Assembly: GCA_946800325.1 (NCBI GenBank) | Contig: OX326960.1 | Coordinates: 52,385,355 to 52,449,354 of the forward strand | DNA: 64,000 nucleotides | Origin: Luzula sylvatica | Lineage: Eukaryota > Streptophyta > Magnoliopsida > Poales > Juncaceae | Reading direction: 5' to 3' | Shown here: piece by piece, positions 33,235-45,739 of the stretch | Numbering within the stretch: position 1 is the stretch's first letter | Layout: every line of letters starts with the position of its first letter | Notes under the pieces: model-generated | Databases searched by the model: none | What the model was told of the DNA's origin: nothing | Seen by the model: only the letters and a program-made list of their open reading frames with translations | Translations under genes and position numbers: made by a program

Positions 33235-34640
33235 TTTCAGCCCAATATTAGAAGTACTTTTTGCGTTTTTATAGCGTATCGGATATCAATACTCGTCGGA
33301 TACGTATCGAATATTTCACGTGACGTATCCGAATATTTTATTTCAAAATAATAACATATACTCTCCTGACGTAACTCATTTTCTTTTGGTGCTTATTGCC
33401 CATCCCATCCATTCATCTTCAGAGGTCGGTAATCTTTTCGGGCCGGGATCGATAAGTGGAAGTCATCAAAAACTGTCTCTTCGCACCTTTGATCCAGAGT
33501 GACGTTTTCTCGTCTAACTATTTCCATTTCTAGCTGATACTTCCGGATACTTGTCGGATACTTCGAACGTATAAAATAAATGTACTTGAAAACTAAAAAC
33601 TAAAATTTGAAATCGAAATAAATGAGTAATACATATAAGTAAATAACTAAATATAATAAATAGGAGAATTCTTCAAAAACCCCCTAACTTTTTTACAAAT
33701 TTTGAAAAACCTCCTGTCGTTTTAGAAAACCCCCTATCTTTTTTGGATTCCCTAAAAAATCCCCTATATTTTTTGTTTCTTCCAAAAACCCCCTAACTTT
33801 TTTAGATTCTCTAAAAAAAACCCTATATTTTTGTTATGTTTTTAAAAATGACCATTATACGCCCTTAATTTTATTTTATAAATCTCTATAATTTAATAAT
33901 AATAAATTGATATTAAACTATTATAAAAAATAAAAAAATGTTAAAAAATAAATAATAAATAATACATAGATATTAAAATATTATAATAAATAATACATAG
34001 ATATTAAAATATTATAATAAATAACACATTGATATTAGTATTTTAATATCTATGTATTATTTATTATAATATTTTAATATCTATGTATTATTTGTAATAA
34101 TATTTTAATATCTATTTATTATTTATTATAATGTTTTAATATCTATGTATTATTTATTTTTTGTATTTAGTTATATATTTATTATTTATTAAATTATGTA
34201 TATTTATCAAATAAAATTATGAGAAAGGGTATAATGGTAATTTTCAAAATCATAACAAAAAGATAGGGGATTTTTGAGGGAATCTAAAAATGTTAGGGGG
34301 TTTGGAGGAAGCCACAAATATAGGGGTTTTTTTTAGGAAATCTAAAAAGATGGGGTTTTTTTCATAATTTTCCAAAAAAGTTAGGGGATTTTTGAAGAAT
34401 TCCCCTAATAAATATTTACTTAATAAGAAATTATCTATGTAAAAACTAATTTTTAATATATTTTACGTCAAATACATAATATATAAAAATATTAAATATA
34501 CAAATTATAATATAAATAATAAAATATATTATATATAATTGTCGTATTGTATTCTATGTATTTTTTGAAAATTACCGTATCCCGTATCCTTATCGTGTCG
34601 GATACGATACCCGTATCCGTATTCGTGCAACATAGGTAAT
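33235..34640. mobile_element. Decayed element with GTATCGGATA/TATCCGTATT ends, interrupted
   Basis: GCGTATCGGATATCAATACTC (about 33273, split as GCGTATCGGATA and TCAATACTC) and further GTCGGATAC motifs at the left are mirrored by GTGTCGGATACGATACCCG (about 34596) and CGTATTCGTGCAACATAGG at the right. The Mutator-type foldback element at 33663-34405 is inserted in it. Boundaries and superfamily are uncertain. Confidence 0.35.
33663..34405. mobile_element. 743-bp Mutator-type foldback MITE
   Basis: The left end GGAGAATTCTTCAAAAACCC and the right end, read inversely, GGGGAATTCTTCAAAAATCC are near-identical inverted repeats. Further inner AACCCCCTA/TAGGGGGTT blocks are mirrored. A perfect 9-bp TSD, TAATAAATA, flanks it (33654-33662 and 34406-34414), as for Mutator elements. 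The centre (about 33945-34160) is an AT-only inverted repeat in which TACATAGATATTAAAATATT and its complement each recur several times, able to form a very long hairpin. No coding is present. Confidence 0.9.
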
Positions 34641-35511
34641 TACTAATAACTAATATGCAGATAAAATGTTATTTAAATAATATAATAAAAGGTGATTATG
34701 GTTCTAATTGGCTCGGAACATGCTTAGTAGAAAGTATGTAATGTAGATGCAATATTAAATTGGTTTGGAGTACCCAATTAGAATTAGCCCACGATAAATA
34801 CAGCTCAGATGGTTTAGAGAGATAATTAGACCGTACAATTCTTACCTTTTGGAGAGAAAGAGATAAGTAATCCTATTTTAAGTATTAAGTAAGTATAAGT
34901 CCACATTACTTACACGAATATAAACAAGAAACAATACAAGTGTCAAGTACAAATGAGTCGACATTAACTTAGACGAATATAATTCATACAAATTAAACTA
35001 GCCGTTGAACATGGTTAGTTAAGAATTAGAGGGGAGATAGAAGAATGTTCCTTGAGACGCGCAATGGAATGTGAGGACTATTAACTTAATTGAACTTTGT
35101 TAATTTTGTCCATGTGATTTCTTATTTCTTATTCCCCTAAACTCTGCCTCAATCCCTCAAAATTCTTCGAGTTCTTATTTTATATATCTACATTTTGTAT
35201 TTTGTATAGAGCTCCTTGATAAAAAAAAAAAAAGCTCTGCTTGTTTTCACTTTAGCAATAGAACTAATGCAAGTTCTTGCTAATGAATATAAATACAAGG
35301 ACTTGTAAGGCTAAAATGCAAAGTCTCTAAGAGCTAAGTAGTAACGAATTCATTTATCTAATGTAAGTACCTTAAACAAACATCCAAATAGAAGACGAAA
35401 CCACACATACCAACGCAAAGCCAACAACCTGCACATGAATTTCCACCTCTTACCATGTGCAATCACTCTTCCATTTAATTTTGTCAACACAAATTTCGTA
35501 AATAATACGCA
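34641..35511. other. Intergenic, upstream of first protease gene
   Basis: AT-rich DNA without recognised repeats or genes, apart from an A-run at 35221-35233. It should contain the promoter of the protease at 35594. Confidence 0.45.
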
Positions 35512-35520
35512 TATATATAG
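35512..35520 (+). promoter_or_regulatory. TATA-like box of protease 1
   Basis: TATATATAG lies about 75 bp upstream of the ATG, followed by a CT-rich leader (TCTCTCTCTCTCTAATC) directly before the gene. Confidence 0.5.
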
Positions 35521-35593
35521 TTAATATACATACACATTTCAAGAACACGAAATCTCTTATCTTCGTCTCTCTCTCTCTAATCTTAAAAGAACC

Positions 35594-36880
35594 ATGGAAC
35601 CATTTCAAATACAAAAATTAATCATACCATTACTCTTAACATCACTTCTACTCCCACCTATTTCTAATTGTGTAGATACTCGATTAGACCTAAAGCACGT
35701 CAATGCCGGTTCAGGGTCCACCAAGTTCGAGCTACTCAAACGTGCCGCGGTTCGTACCAATAACCGAGCTGCCAGACTACTTAGGACCAATACTAGAGCA
35801 CCCAAAATACCAGTCGAACCACACCAAGGAGAATACCTAATCGAGTTATCGTTAGGGACACCTAGTCAAGGTGTTATTCTCACTCTAGATACCGGTAGCG
35901 ACTTGATTTGGACTCAGTGTCAACCATGTTTGTTTTGTTTCAACCAGACATTTCCTTTATACGATCCTTCGGTTTCGTCTACTTATCATAAAATCCCGTG
36001 CTCGAGTAAATTCTGCAATGCTCTTTCGAGTAGTGCTTGTCATCAAGAGTGTTTGTATGGGTATAGTTATGAAGATAATTCTACCACATTTGGTATTCTC
36101 TCGAGCGATACCTTCACATTTGGATCACCAATAGATAGTGTACCAAACATTGCTTTTGGTTGCGGGATCTTAAACCAAGGAGTCTTCATGGATGAATCTG
36201 GCATTGCTGGTTTTGGGCGAGGGGATCTATCGCTAATCTCTCAACTAGGGGTCACTAAGTTCTCTTATTGCCTCACATCATTCGATCATAACAAAACGAG
36301 CCCCTTGTTCATGGGTTCATTGGCCGAACTCGAAGGGCCCGTTCAATCAACTCGTATCCTAACAAACAAAAATACCCCATCTTTGTATTACCTCTCTCTA
36401 AAGGGAATTACGGTTGGTAAGAAACGTATAAAGGTTCCGAAATCGGCATTTGCCTTGAAGAAAAATGGGAGTGGAGGCGTTATAATAGACACGGGCACGG
36501 CAATAACGCGACTGGCTAGAGTTGCATTTCAGTCTGTTAAAAAGGAGTTTGTAAAGCAAATGAACCTAAATCCGGGCCGCGACAAAACCGATTCCTTCGA
36601 TCTTTGCTTCGCGCTACCAGATTATAATACAAGTTATTCTGATTCTGATTATAAGATTGAAGTGCCTAGACTCGTGTTCCATTTTGACGGTGCTGATATG
36701 GAATTGCCAAAGGAGAATTATATGCATAGTGACGTCGATACCGGTTTGATGTGTTTATTGATTTTGGAATCCGATGATTTGACCATTATTGGTAATATAC
36801 AACAACAAGGTATGAAGGTTTTATATGATTTGGAAATGAACAAATTATCCTTTGTCCGTGCTCGGTGTGATCAGCTATAA
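35594..36880 (+). CDS. Nepenthesin-type (A1B) aspartic protease 1
   Basis: A single-exon frame of 428 codons, a typical length for plant atypical aspartic proteases. Residues 1-26 are a hydrophobic signal peptide, and about 27-78 form the prosegment (LDLKHVNAG...). The first catalytic motif is LDTGSDLIW (Asp99) and the second IIDTGTA (Asp299). The nepenthesin insert with paired cysteines (CQPCLFCF, then C136, C141, C149, C153) follows the first motif. The C-terminus has the family's IIGNIQQQGM and CDQL. The flap, usually YGDGS-T-G, reads YEDNSTTFG here, which may alter substrate binding; the paralogue at 38331 keeps YGDGS. It is likely secreted or vacuolar, acting at acidic pH. The ATG is preceded by a TATA and CT-rich leader. 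It is a tandem duplicate of the downstream gene. Confidence 0.92.
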   Translation: MEPFQIQKLIIPLLLTSLLLPPISNCVDTRLDLKHVNAGSGSTKFELLKRAAVRTNNRAARLLRTNTRAPKIPVEPHQGEYLIELSLGTPSQGVILTLDTGSDLIWTQCQPCLFCFNQTFPLYDPSVSSTYHKIPCSSKFCNALSSSACHQECLYGYSYEDNSTTFGILSSDTFTFGSPIDSVPNIAFGCGILNQGVFMDESGIAGFGRGDLSLISQLGVTKFSYCLTSFDHNKTSPLFMGSLAELEGPVQSTRILTNKNTPSLYYLSLKGITVGKKRIKVPKSAFALKKNGSGGVIIDTGTAITRLARVAFQSVKKEFVKQMNLNPGRDKTDSFDLCFALPDYNTSYSDSDYKIEVPRLVFHFDGADMELPKENYMHSDVDTGLMCLLILESDDLTIIGNIQQQGMKVLYDLEMNKLSFVRARCDQL

Positions 36881-38228
36881 ATCTCCGCGAAGCTCGATTT
36901 TTTTTTCTGCCTATTGTTTTATATTAACTTTTGTTTTGAGATCATTTTTTCAATTTTTTGTGTTCCTAAAAGCTATTTTTGAATCATTTCCCTGTAAAAA
37001 TAGGAAATTCATATGTATCTCTCCATAATTCTTATTCGTATAATATTAATTTATTACCCAAGTTGAGGTGATTTTGGTGGGTCTGTTGTAAATTGTGTTG
37101 ATCAATATCAAAAGGTTTTAATTTGATTATTTGAGACATGAGTATATTGGAGGCCCAATAACTATGTGAAATTAAAAAAGTTGGGCCGAGTTAGGCTCAT
37201 TGTGTCGACAAAAATCATCCAATATCTCAGAATTTATTAGAGTTTGGTCTACTAAACTAGTGGGTACAGACACAGTGGAGTCAAAAAGATTAATAAATGA
37301 GAAGTTGCTTATTTAATTTCCTTTTGAGTAAGAAATGCTTGTAAGCAATACAAAATTGAAATAATTAACACTGACTTTTAAGCAATGTCCTAAAATGGGT
37401 AAATGCAATGATTGATGTAATATCAAATATAATATCGTTTGCAAACATATACCCCATCACTTCATCTGTAAAAAGGAAAAAAAATATCAAAATGAGTAGG
37501 TACCGGTACCGGTACTGGTACCGTACTGGTTATGCACTCAATTTTCTCTCTTTTTCAAATTTCTAAAATTTGGACCAATTATGAAAGGCCACTTTTGTCC
37601 TGTGGTTTGAAAGCCTTAATCATGTCAAGAATTTGATATTTAATTTGATAATACGATGATAAAGGAGTTTTACTGTTAAATAATGGAAACAGACTGGAGA
37701 CCAAACAAGTAAACAACCTAATAAGCAATTAAATGTCATACGAGGCTGAATCATTACGCTACCTATTTTTATTGATTCAATTTTTTGGTTCACATTTTTT
37801 TCATTCTTAGAAAATAAAATATCCAGTATAAGACAGTTGCTCCTAAGTCCTAACTTCACCCGACTCTTGCGTTTCGAGTTGTTTCCTCTCTCCATTTGTA
37901 ATCACCGGACTCATCCATTAGACTTACCATGATGAATTATTGATAAAAGACACATCCAGTTTCTATATGTCAATGGAGATAATTTGTTAGATGTGGGGTA
38001 CATTTAAGATAGATGGATATGACGCAATAGAAAGGAGATGATTAGGATTTAGGCGTCAGTGTGTATATTATTAACTTTTTAGGAAACAATGACCATCCAA
38101 CAACTTTGTGTAAAATATAGAATAATCAAGTTGTTAATTATCATCATAATCGCATTTACTAAGCTGAATAAGATATGAAATTTCATATGACCATTCAACC
38201 CCCTTGGACACATTATGCCAAAAATCCT
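36881..38228. other. Intergenic between the two proteases
   Basis: AT-rich DNA. A short GGTACC-type palindromic microsatellite (GTACCGGTACCGGTACTGG) lies at 37501-37530. No gene or bounded mobile element was recognised. Confidence 0.5.
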
Positions 38229-38237
38229 ATTTATATG
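38229..38237 (+). promoter_or_regulatory. TATA-like box of protease 2
   Basis: TATTTATAT lies about 100 bp upstream of the ATG, with a CT-rich leader (CCTCTCTCTCTC) just before the start codon, similar to the upstream paralogue. Confidence 0.45.
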
Positions 38238-38330
38238 CATCGTTGCACATTTTTAGTATCTTAATTATTTACACATACATAACATAACGCCTCTCTCACT
38301 CTTAAAAAAAAAGAACCTCTCTCTCTCAAT

Positions 38331-39614
38331 ATGCTCAAAGTCACAATTCTTCTCTTCATCTATGTTTTTTGCGCATTCGCAATATCGATTGATGTGCGAT
38401 TAGATCTGAACCATGTGGATTCAGGGAGAGAATTCTCCAAACAAGAACTACTACAACGCATGACACTTCGTGCAAACGCGAGAGCCACAACTATTTTATC
38501 CAAGTCGAGAACCCCAACCAATCTCATCGCGCCACCAGTCCATCCTGGCAGTGGGAACGAACCATACGACCGAGAATACCTCGTGAAATTCTCCATTGGT
38601 ATGCCACCTCAGCCAGTTACTCTTACCCTAGATACAGGTAGCGATCTTATATGGACTCAGTGCCAGCCTTGTCTCCAGTGTTTCGATCAGGGTCTTCCTT
38701 TTTACGAACCTTTGAACTCGACCACCTTCTCTTATCTCTCATGCACATCAGATATTTGTACTTCACTTCCTTCCTCTTCGTGTCATCAACAGTGCATATA
38801 TATCTACCAATATGGCGATGGTTCCGCTACTGTTGGGTCTGTCGCTAGTGAGGCCTTCACTTTTGGGTCTAAGAAAAATGAAGTTACGGTTCCAAATCTC
38901 GGTTTCGGCTGCGGCTTTTTGAACGGCGGTGTTTTTATATCGAATGAATCTGGCATTTTGGGTCTCGGACGTGGACCATTGTCTCTGATTTCTCAGCTCG
39001 GAACGGGAGAGTTCTCGTATTGTTTTACTTCTTTGTTTGGATCCAAGAGTAGTCCTCTTCTACTCGGGTCATCAATTGATCCATATAACACGAAGATTCA
39101 ATCCACTCCATTGATTAAAAACCCTGCATATCCATCCTTCTATTACCTCTCTCTTAAAGGGATTACTGTTGGGAAGACTCTTCTTCGTATACCACCTTCG
39201 ACTTTCAAACTACATGATAATGGAACCGGTGGCGTGATCATCGACTCTGGCACGGCTTTAACTGTGTTGAGTGATGTGGCTTATCAACTCGTGAGGAAAG
39301 CGTTTATACATCAAGTTAAACTTCCAATAGCGAATGAGAGCATTACGTTCTTGGACCTTTGTTTCTCGTCTCTCTCGGAGAGTACTGTCGAAGTGCCGAA
39401 ACTCATATTTCATTTTGAAAACGCAGATTTAGAGCTCCCAAAGGAGAATTATATATACGAAGATCGAAGCTCCGGAGAATTGTGTTTGGTGATGGTGAGT
39501 TCTGGCGATACAAGTACGATTTTTGGAAATTTCCAACAGCAAAACATACAGATAATATACAATGTGATGCACGAGAAATTATCATTTGTTCCTGCCCAAT
39601 GTGACAAGTTGTAA
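38331..39614 (+). CDS. Nepenthesin-type (A1B) aspartic protease 2
   Basis: A single-exon frame of 427 codons. The signal peptide spans residues 1-18, and the prosegment begins IDVRLDLNHVDSG, matching the upstream paralogue. The first catalytic motif is LDTGSDLIW (Asp101), the flap is YGDGSATVG (161-169) and the second catalytic motif is IIDSGTA (Asp305). The Cys-rich nepenthesin insert (CQPCLQC, C138, C143, C151, C155) and the C-terminal IFGNFQQQNI and CDKL blocks are present. All residues expected of an active enzyme are visible. It is in the same orientation as the gene at 35594, about 1.45 kb downstream, with extended similarity throughout, so the pair arose by tandem duplication. Related plant proteases act in pathogen response, reproduction or digestion; the role here is not known. 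Confidence 0.94.
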   Translation: MLKVTILLFIYVFCAFAISIDVRLDLNHVDSGREFSKQELLQRMTLRANARATTILSKSRTPTNLIAPPVHPGSGNEPYDREYLVKFSIGMPPQPVTLTLDTGSDLIWTQCQPCLQCFDQGLPFYEPLNSTTFSYLSCTSDICTSLPSSSCHQQCIYIYQYGDGSATVGSVASEAFTFGSKKNEVTVPNLGFGCGFLNGGVFISNESGILGLGRGPLSLISQLGTGEFSYCFTSLFGSKSSPLLLGSSIDPYNTKIQSTPLIKNPAYPSFYYLSLKGITVGKTLLRIPPSTFKLHDNGTGGVIIDSGTALTVLSDVAYQLVRKAFIHQVKLPIANESITFLDLCFSSLSESTVEVPKLIFHFENADLELPKENYIYEDRSSGELCLVMVSSGDTSTIFGNFQQQNIQIIYNVMHEKLSFVPAQCDKL

Positions 39615-40054
39615 TATTTCTGGATAGTGCTTTTTTATTTCTTCGATCTTTTTCGTTCTTGAACATAAATATCGGAAGTCGTGATTAAGGTTGGTGCCAG
39701 GTGGCTGTGAATGTATCTAAAGGTGGTGACTCGTACGCCAAACAAACCTTGTTAGGGACCCATGAAAGAAGTATATTGGAAAGAAAACATCAAATTTTAT
39801 ACTTCCTTGAATAAAAATTGATACTTCTTTTGTATAATATAAATTAATATTTGTTTTTTGCAAAAAATAAATAAATTAATATTTGTGATCGAGTCCCTCT
39901 GTGTGGCCGTGTTAACCCAGCTTAGGATTGTCAGCCCAATATTATCAGCACATTGGGCCATTGGTCTCTATTTTAACTGATTTCGGCCTGAATACGAAAA
40001 TCATGTCAAAATTTTGATACACTTAAGTTTTGTTTGTATAAAAATTAGAGCAAT

Positions 40055-40280
40055 GATGAAGATACCCCTTATCCTCCCTCCACATTCTTGATGTGTCACC
40101 ATAATATTTAATGCCTCAGATTTAACATTTTAATTCATGGTTTAACATCTTAATTTATTATTTAATTGTCATATCTTATGATTGAACATATAATTAAGAT
40201 GTTAAATTTGAGGTGTTAAATGTTATGGTGACACATCAAGAGTGTGGGGGAGGATAAGGATATGTGCAACATTTTTCTAA
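40055..40280. mobile_element. MITE, family B
   Basis: An imperfect palindrome: CCACATTCTTGATGTGTCACC (left; split as CCACATTC and TTGATGTGTCACC) mirrors GGTGACACATCAAGAGTGTGG (right; GGTGACACATCAA and GAGTGTGG). It extends outward through CCTTATCCTCC/GGAGGATAAGG. It shares its layout with 22745-22995. Confidence 0.65.
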
Positions 40281-41106
40281 AAATTATGAGAATACGAATA
40301 GCGATGGGCGCACGATACATATCATATGCGCAATATATTTGATTGTAGCAATTCAGAGTAACGTTTCCTCAGTTCTTTTGAAAACGACATATATATTTCG
40401 AACTGTCAATAAACTCATAACTCGGTTGATTGAGTATGAGACAAAAAATTATATATTATGAAAAAAATTGGGTTAAAGTACTATTGGAATCAATAAATTA
40501 AGGATCACCGAACCTTCGTCATTTACTCGTTTCTTTATAATCCGATTTTTATTTTATGAAATGGAGGGAGCTTCCACATCTCATCCAATTTATATATTAA
40601 AAAAAATATTTACAAATATTTTGGAGAAATCGTTCTACACATGCTATGCTATTTGTGTTTGATTAATCCTAGTTAAATAAATAAGAATTCTCGTCTATGG
40701 GGCCGGCCCACTCCGGCCATTTATTTCCGCCTCCCATCATGCTTGCTCCTCGGTGTATACGTATCTATTTCTCTCTCTCTCTTCTTGACTAACCTACACA
40801 GAGTTCATAGGCGAGTCTATATAGGGGGCGTCGGGACATATTACCTCTTCCTTTCTACAGATTTTCGCAAAACAATGTATATAACTAGTGTTACATTGTA
40901 TTTTATCAGTATAACAGCGTAAATTTTACTATTTGGATATTCTCCTAAAAAAATGTGTAGTCTAATTTCAATGGATGTTTTTATTTAATCCCGTCAAGAA
41001 ATCATGTCAAGATCATTTACTAACCGAATTCATCTTTCTTAGAGTTCATAGAGAACTCCCATTTCTCCCACTTATATAGAGAGTTGCCTTATTCGACAGC
41101 CACTCT
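40281..41106. other. Intergenic, no gene recognised
   Basis: AT-rich DNA between a MITE and a hAT element. A small GC-richer stretch (GGGGCCGGCCCACTCCGGCC, about 40699) is present, without a gene model. Confidence 0.45.
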
Positions 41107-41536
41107 TAGAGATATCAATGGTTCGGGTAAAACCCGAGCCCGCGGATACCAACCCAAACGGGGCGGTAATACCTGAAAAAATACCCGCGGGTGGGTTTTA
41201 TTTGAAAAAAATACCCGCTCCGGCTTCGGGTACGGGGGTAAATTTTTACCCGCGGTATACCCGAACCCGAAAAGTATCAGAGATACCCGAAAATACCCGA
41301 TGACATGAAAATTTTGGATGTTTTACGGATTAATTATTTGTAATATTTGGATTTTTAATATATTTTGTACAAGTTGGTTCTTTTATGTATTTAAAATTGT
41401 TGGTGATTTTACGTATTTGTATAATATTTTTTTAGATTTTCTTTTTAAATTTTTTATTGGTGATTTTCGAGTAACGGATTCGGGTTCGGGTATGGAGAGG
41501 CTTAGCCAAATCCGACACCTCCCGTTGACATCCCTA
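41107..41536. mobile_element. Non-autonomous hAT element, 430 bp
   Basis: The left terminus TAGAGATATCAATGG and the right terminus CCGTTGACATCCCTA are imperfect inverted repeats, and the right one nearly matches the terminus of the hAT element at 23148-23714. The flanks are GCCACTCT (41099-41106) and GCTACTCT (41537-41544), an 8-bp TSD with one mismatch. Subterminal ACCCGA/TCGGGT repeats occur on both sides. No transposase is present. Confidence 0.8.
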
Positions 41537-41682
41537 GCTACTCTCCTTCGTCTCTTCCTCTTGTTTCTTCCATCTCTTCTCGCAACCTCGATTTGATGCT
41601 TAGTCTTCCCTTTTCCAATCTCTTTTTATGTCCCTTATCTCTTACCAGATCTCAGCTTAGATCCTCCCATTCTGGCTTGTTT

Positions 41683-42551
41683 TGTTGGGAAATCACCGGC
41701 CTCACGTCCCGCTAGCGGATGAGGGGCACAATGTCTTTTCCTATTCCGAGGACTACAGCGTCGATTCGTGCGTACAAATATGGAAGAATTAACAACCATA
41801 CCACACCAAATTGATGGTGGGCGAAAGGTTGAAGTGCTTCTTTCATCTTCCCATCTTGTGTTATGCTTTCCATCGTGCTTCCACTCCAACAACGCGTGTG
41901 TCTCATTCTCACTCGACTCGACACCATCGGTACACAAACTCCTTCTCTTGGACAAACTGAAACTATTTATGTCAAACCCTAACTTCACCTTGATCACAAA
42001 CGAGAACCAAAAGTATGGTTCCTCTACCCATATCCACCGTGAGTTGTGGTGATCTATCGGTTACAGGCGTGCCTGCCTAGACGACACATGTGTAAAAGTT
42101 GCTTAATCTCGATTCGATATTCTCTATCAAGAAAAATATTTTTTCTCCTTTTCTCTTTTTCTCTCTTTCATGTTCACACTCTTTGGGATAAGTGTTAGAC
42201 TTGTTAGAATGAATCTAGACAGGTGGGATTAATTGGAAAGAGAAAAACATCCTATATATACCATATAGGACAAGGATGGGTCAAGGGATGTGTATAACTA
42301 TTATACATATTCATAACAGTTTTCTTTCGAACAAAGCTAACCTTCCGTTCGAACGGAACAAATTCTTTCTCTGAGCTAATTAAGTGTAATCATATGACAC
42401 ATTAACTCGAGTGCTTCCGTTCGAACGGAACAACCCATGGAACTCAGTTGTGCATAATCTCATTATACACTTATTTATTCCCACGAACGAGTATGTTCTT
42501 TTATCCTTACATGTACTATTTTACCGTTGATTCAAAATTGTATTTCCTTCA
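41683..42551 (-). repeat. 3' LTR of Copia element D
   Basis: It starts TGTTGGGAAATCACC, matching the TGTTGGGAATTCACC start of the copy 2 LTR, and ends TTTCCTTCA before the conserved CTCCCACTC purine tract. At 869 bp it is shorter and much more diverged than the LTRs of copies 1 and 2. Confidence 0.75.
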
Positions 42552-43049
42552 GTCTCCCACTCAGTTTCAGATATAACTAAAATGTATCAATACATATCAA
42601 ATACGTTTGAGCCATGTATATTACATATGCAATAATCTAAAGATTAAGTCCGACATAGTACAACTTGTTTTGTGACCATGTAGGTTTGTTTAACGATGAC
42701 AGTAAAATTTGGCTAAGCTTCACAACCTCATGAGCGGGATCTAGTCACTCAATCATAACAACTCATGTTAAATGGAAAAATGATTGTGATCATTGTACCT
42801 TTCTCAAATAGTGGTAATTGTGAAGGAAATACAGTTATAGATCGACTAGTAGATTGTACACATGAGGACAGATGATGAACGGGTTTTCCACTAGGTTTTT
42901 GTATCGTTGTATTCGAAAACCCGTTTCAATCAACATGTATGGAAATATATGTGTATAGTGAAAATATGCAAGTTCGTTCCACGAGGAGTAAATGCGTCAA
43001 AGAATTAATCAAAACTAGACAAGAAATAACAAAGAGGAGTCACGGAAGA

Positions 43050-43400
43050 TAGTCCGTTATAACGGACAGAGAGTCCGTTACAACGGAGTTGGTTGAGATG
43101 CTAACGTTGAGTGTGAGATGAAAGTTTGTTACAATGGATGTTATTCCGTTATAACGCTCTATACTTGTCCGTTACAACGGACTTAGGTAGCGTTGCAACA
43201 GATTGGTTGATCCGTTACAACGGACCGATATGTCCGTTACAACGCACTGGTATGAGTGCCCTTGAGTGTTATTCCTCACAAGTCCGTTATAACGGAATTA
43301 TAGTGCGTTACAACGGAGTACCAATAGACTGAAAGTCAGGTACAAACCGAAATGTCCGTTACAACGCAGGTTGAGTTCCGTTACAACGGAAGTTATACTG
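43050..43400. repeat. Array of TCCGTTACAACGGA / TCCGTTATAACGGA palindromes
   Basis: About a dozen copies of TCCGTTATAACGGA (a perfect palindrome) or TCCGTTACAACGGA, plus decayed forms, lie at 20-45 bp spacing. The outer TCCGT/ACGGA arms are the same as in the array at 11306-12150, but the central four bases differ. Confidence 0.9.
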
Positions 43401-44019
43401 GATTTCGAAGTTGTAATTTGAATTGAGGATTGAATTGAGGATTTGTTTTGAGATAGAATTAAAGGAGAATTAAACTAAGATTAAGCCAGTAATTGAGAGC
43501 AAAAAGATTAAGTAAAAGAGCAAGTTTAAGAACAAAGATTTATTCAAACAAGATTCTTTACACAACTTCAAACTTCAATCAACATACAAGAAAATTCAAG
43601 ACATGAAAAGAAAACACCTAGAATGAGAGGTGAGCTTCGTCTTGTCAAGAGGAGCTTTGATCTCGTCTAGTGCAATCAATCGAGGCTTGAGTCGCTAGGA
43701 AGCTAGGACAACCCAAGAGTTCTCGTTCGAATAAGTCGACTCTCCCGGATGAAGAAAGCTTCGATTCCGCTCGAGAGAAGAGAGGTTACCGAGTGAAGAG
43801 AGCTTCGAGACCGGTAATGGAGGAAGCTCCACTCTCAATCCCAATGAGAACCGGATGAAGAGAGCTTCGAGTCTGGTTGTGACGATGTATCCCTTGACTT
43901 GCTTCGAATGGATCAATTTACCGAACGAAGAAAGCTTCGAGTCCGGCAAACAATCACTTGAGAATTCAATTAGTTCTTGAATGGTTCTTGAGCGGTTCTT
44001 GAAAGTTCTTGGAAGTGCT

Positions 44020-44020
<1 letters not shown>

Positions 44021-44071
<51 letters not shown>
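44021..44071. repeat. (GA)n microsatellite
   Basis: Uninterrupted run of about 51 bp inside solo LTR B. Confidence 0.95.
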
Positions 44072-44072
<1 letters not shown>

Positions 44073-44546
44073 CGTAAAAGAGCGTAATCCTGCTTATTTA
44101 GAGTGGCAATTAGTTCTTGAATGGTTTTCGAGTAGAGTTTGGTGCAATCTCTTATGTTGATGATTATTTGCCTTCTCCTTCACACGTGTACCGAATTGGT
44201 CGGTATGATATATCAATTTTAACGGCGTGAGGAGACGAAGGCAACTACACTCTTGGATTGCCGAGAATTTGCCCCTAAAATCTGTAATTAAGCAATAAAA
44301 CACACTTAGTGATGAAATATTCTTGTTATCTCAAATATGAACAATTGTATATATAAAGTTGTGATTCAAAAGGGCTAAAATCCCCAAATTAGATATCAAA
44401 AAGGTGCTTTATTTTCCTCTTATCAACAGATGAACATATGCGTTCGTAGAAACGATTGGATGCATTAGAAGATTATGCAAATCTGACAGAAATAACATAG
44501 TCCGTCATGACGGACCAAAATAATTTCTGACAGTATTAACGGTGAA

Positions 44547-45728
<1,182 letters not shown>

Positions 45729-45739
45729 GAGAATACATA

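Larger units (their letters stand above)
42876..44428. mobile_element. Solo LTR B, 1553 bp
   Basis: It starts TGAACGGGTTTTCC and ends CTTATCAACA, flanked by a perfect 5-bp TSD GATGA (42871-42875 and 44429-44433). It contains a TCCGTTACAACGGA palindrome array (43050-43400), four spaced copies of GAAGA(G/A)AGCTTCGA (about 43749-43943) and a (GA)n tract. Orientation is unsettled: a TATA-like CTAAATAAGC on the minus strand near 44090 suggests minus. Superfamily was not determined. Confidence 0.82.

Noticed and set aside
37501..37530. GGTACC-type repeated palindrome near protease 2
   Set aside because: A short simple repeat, also seen by chance in the LINE ORF1 (about 48729); not part of the LTR palindrome series.
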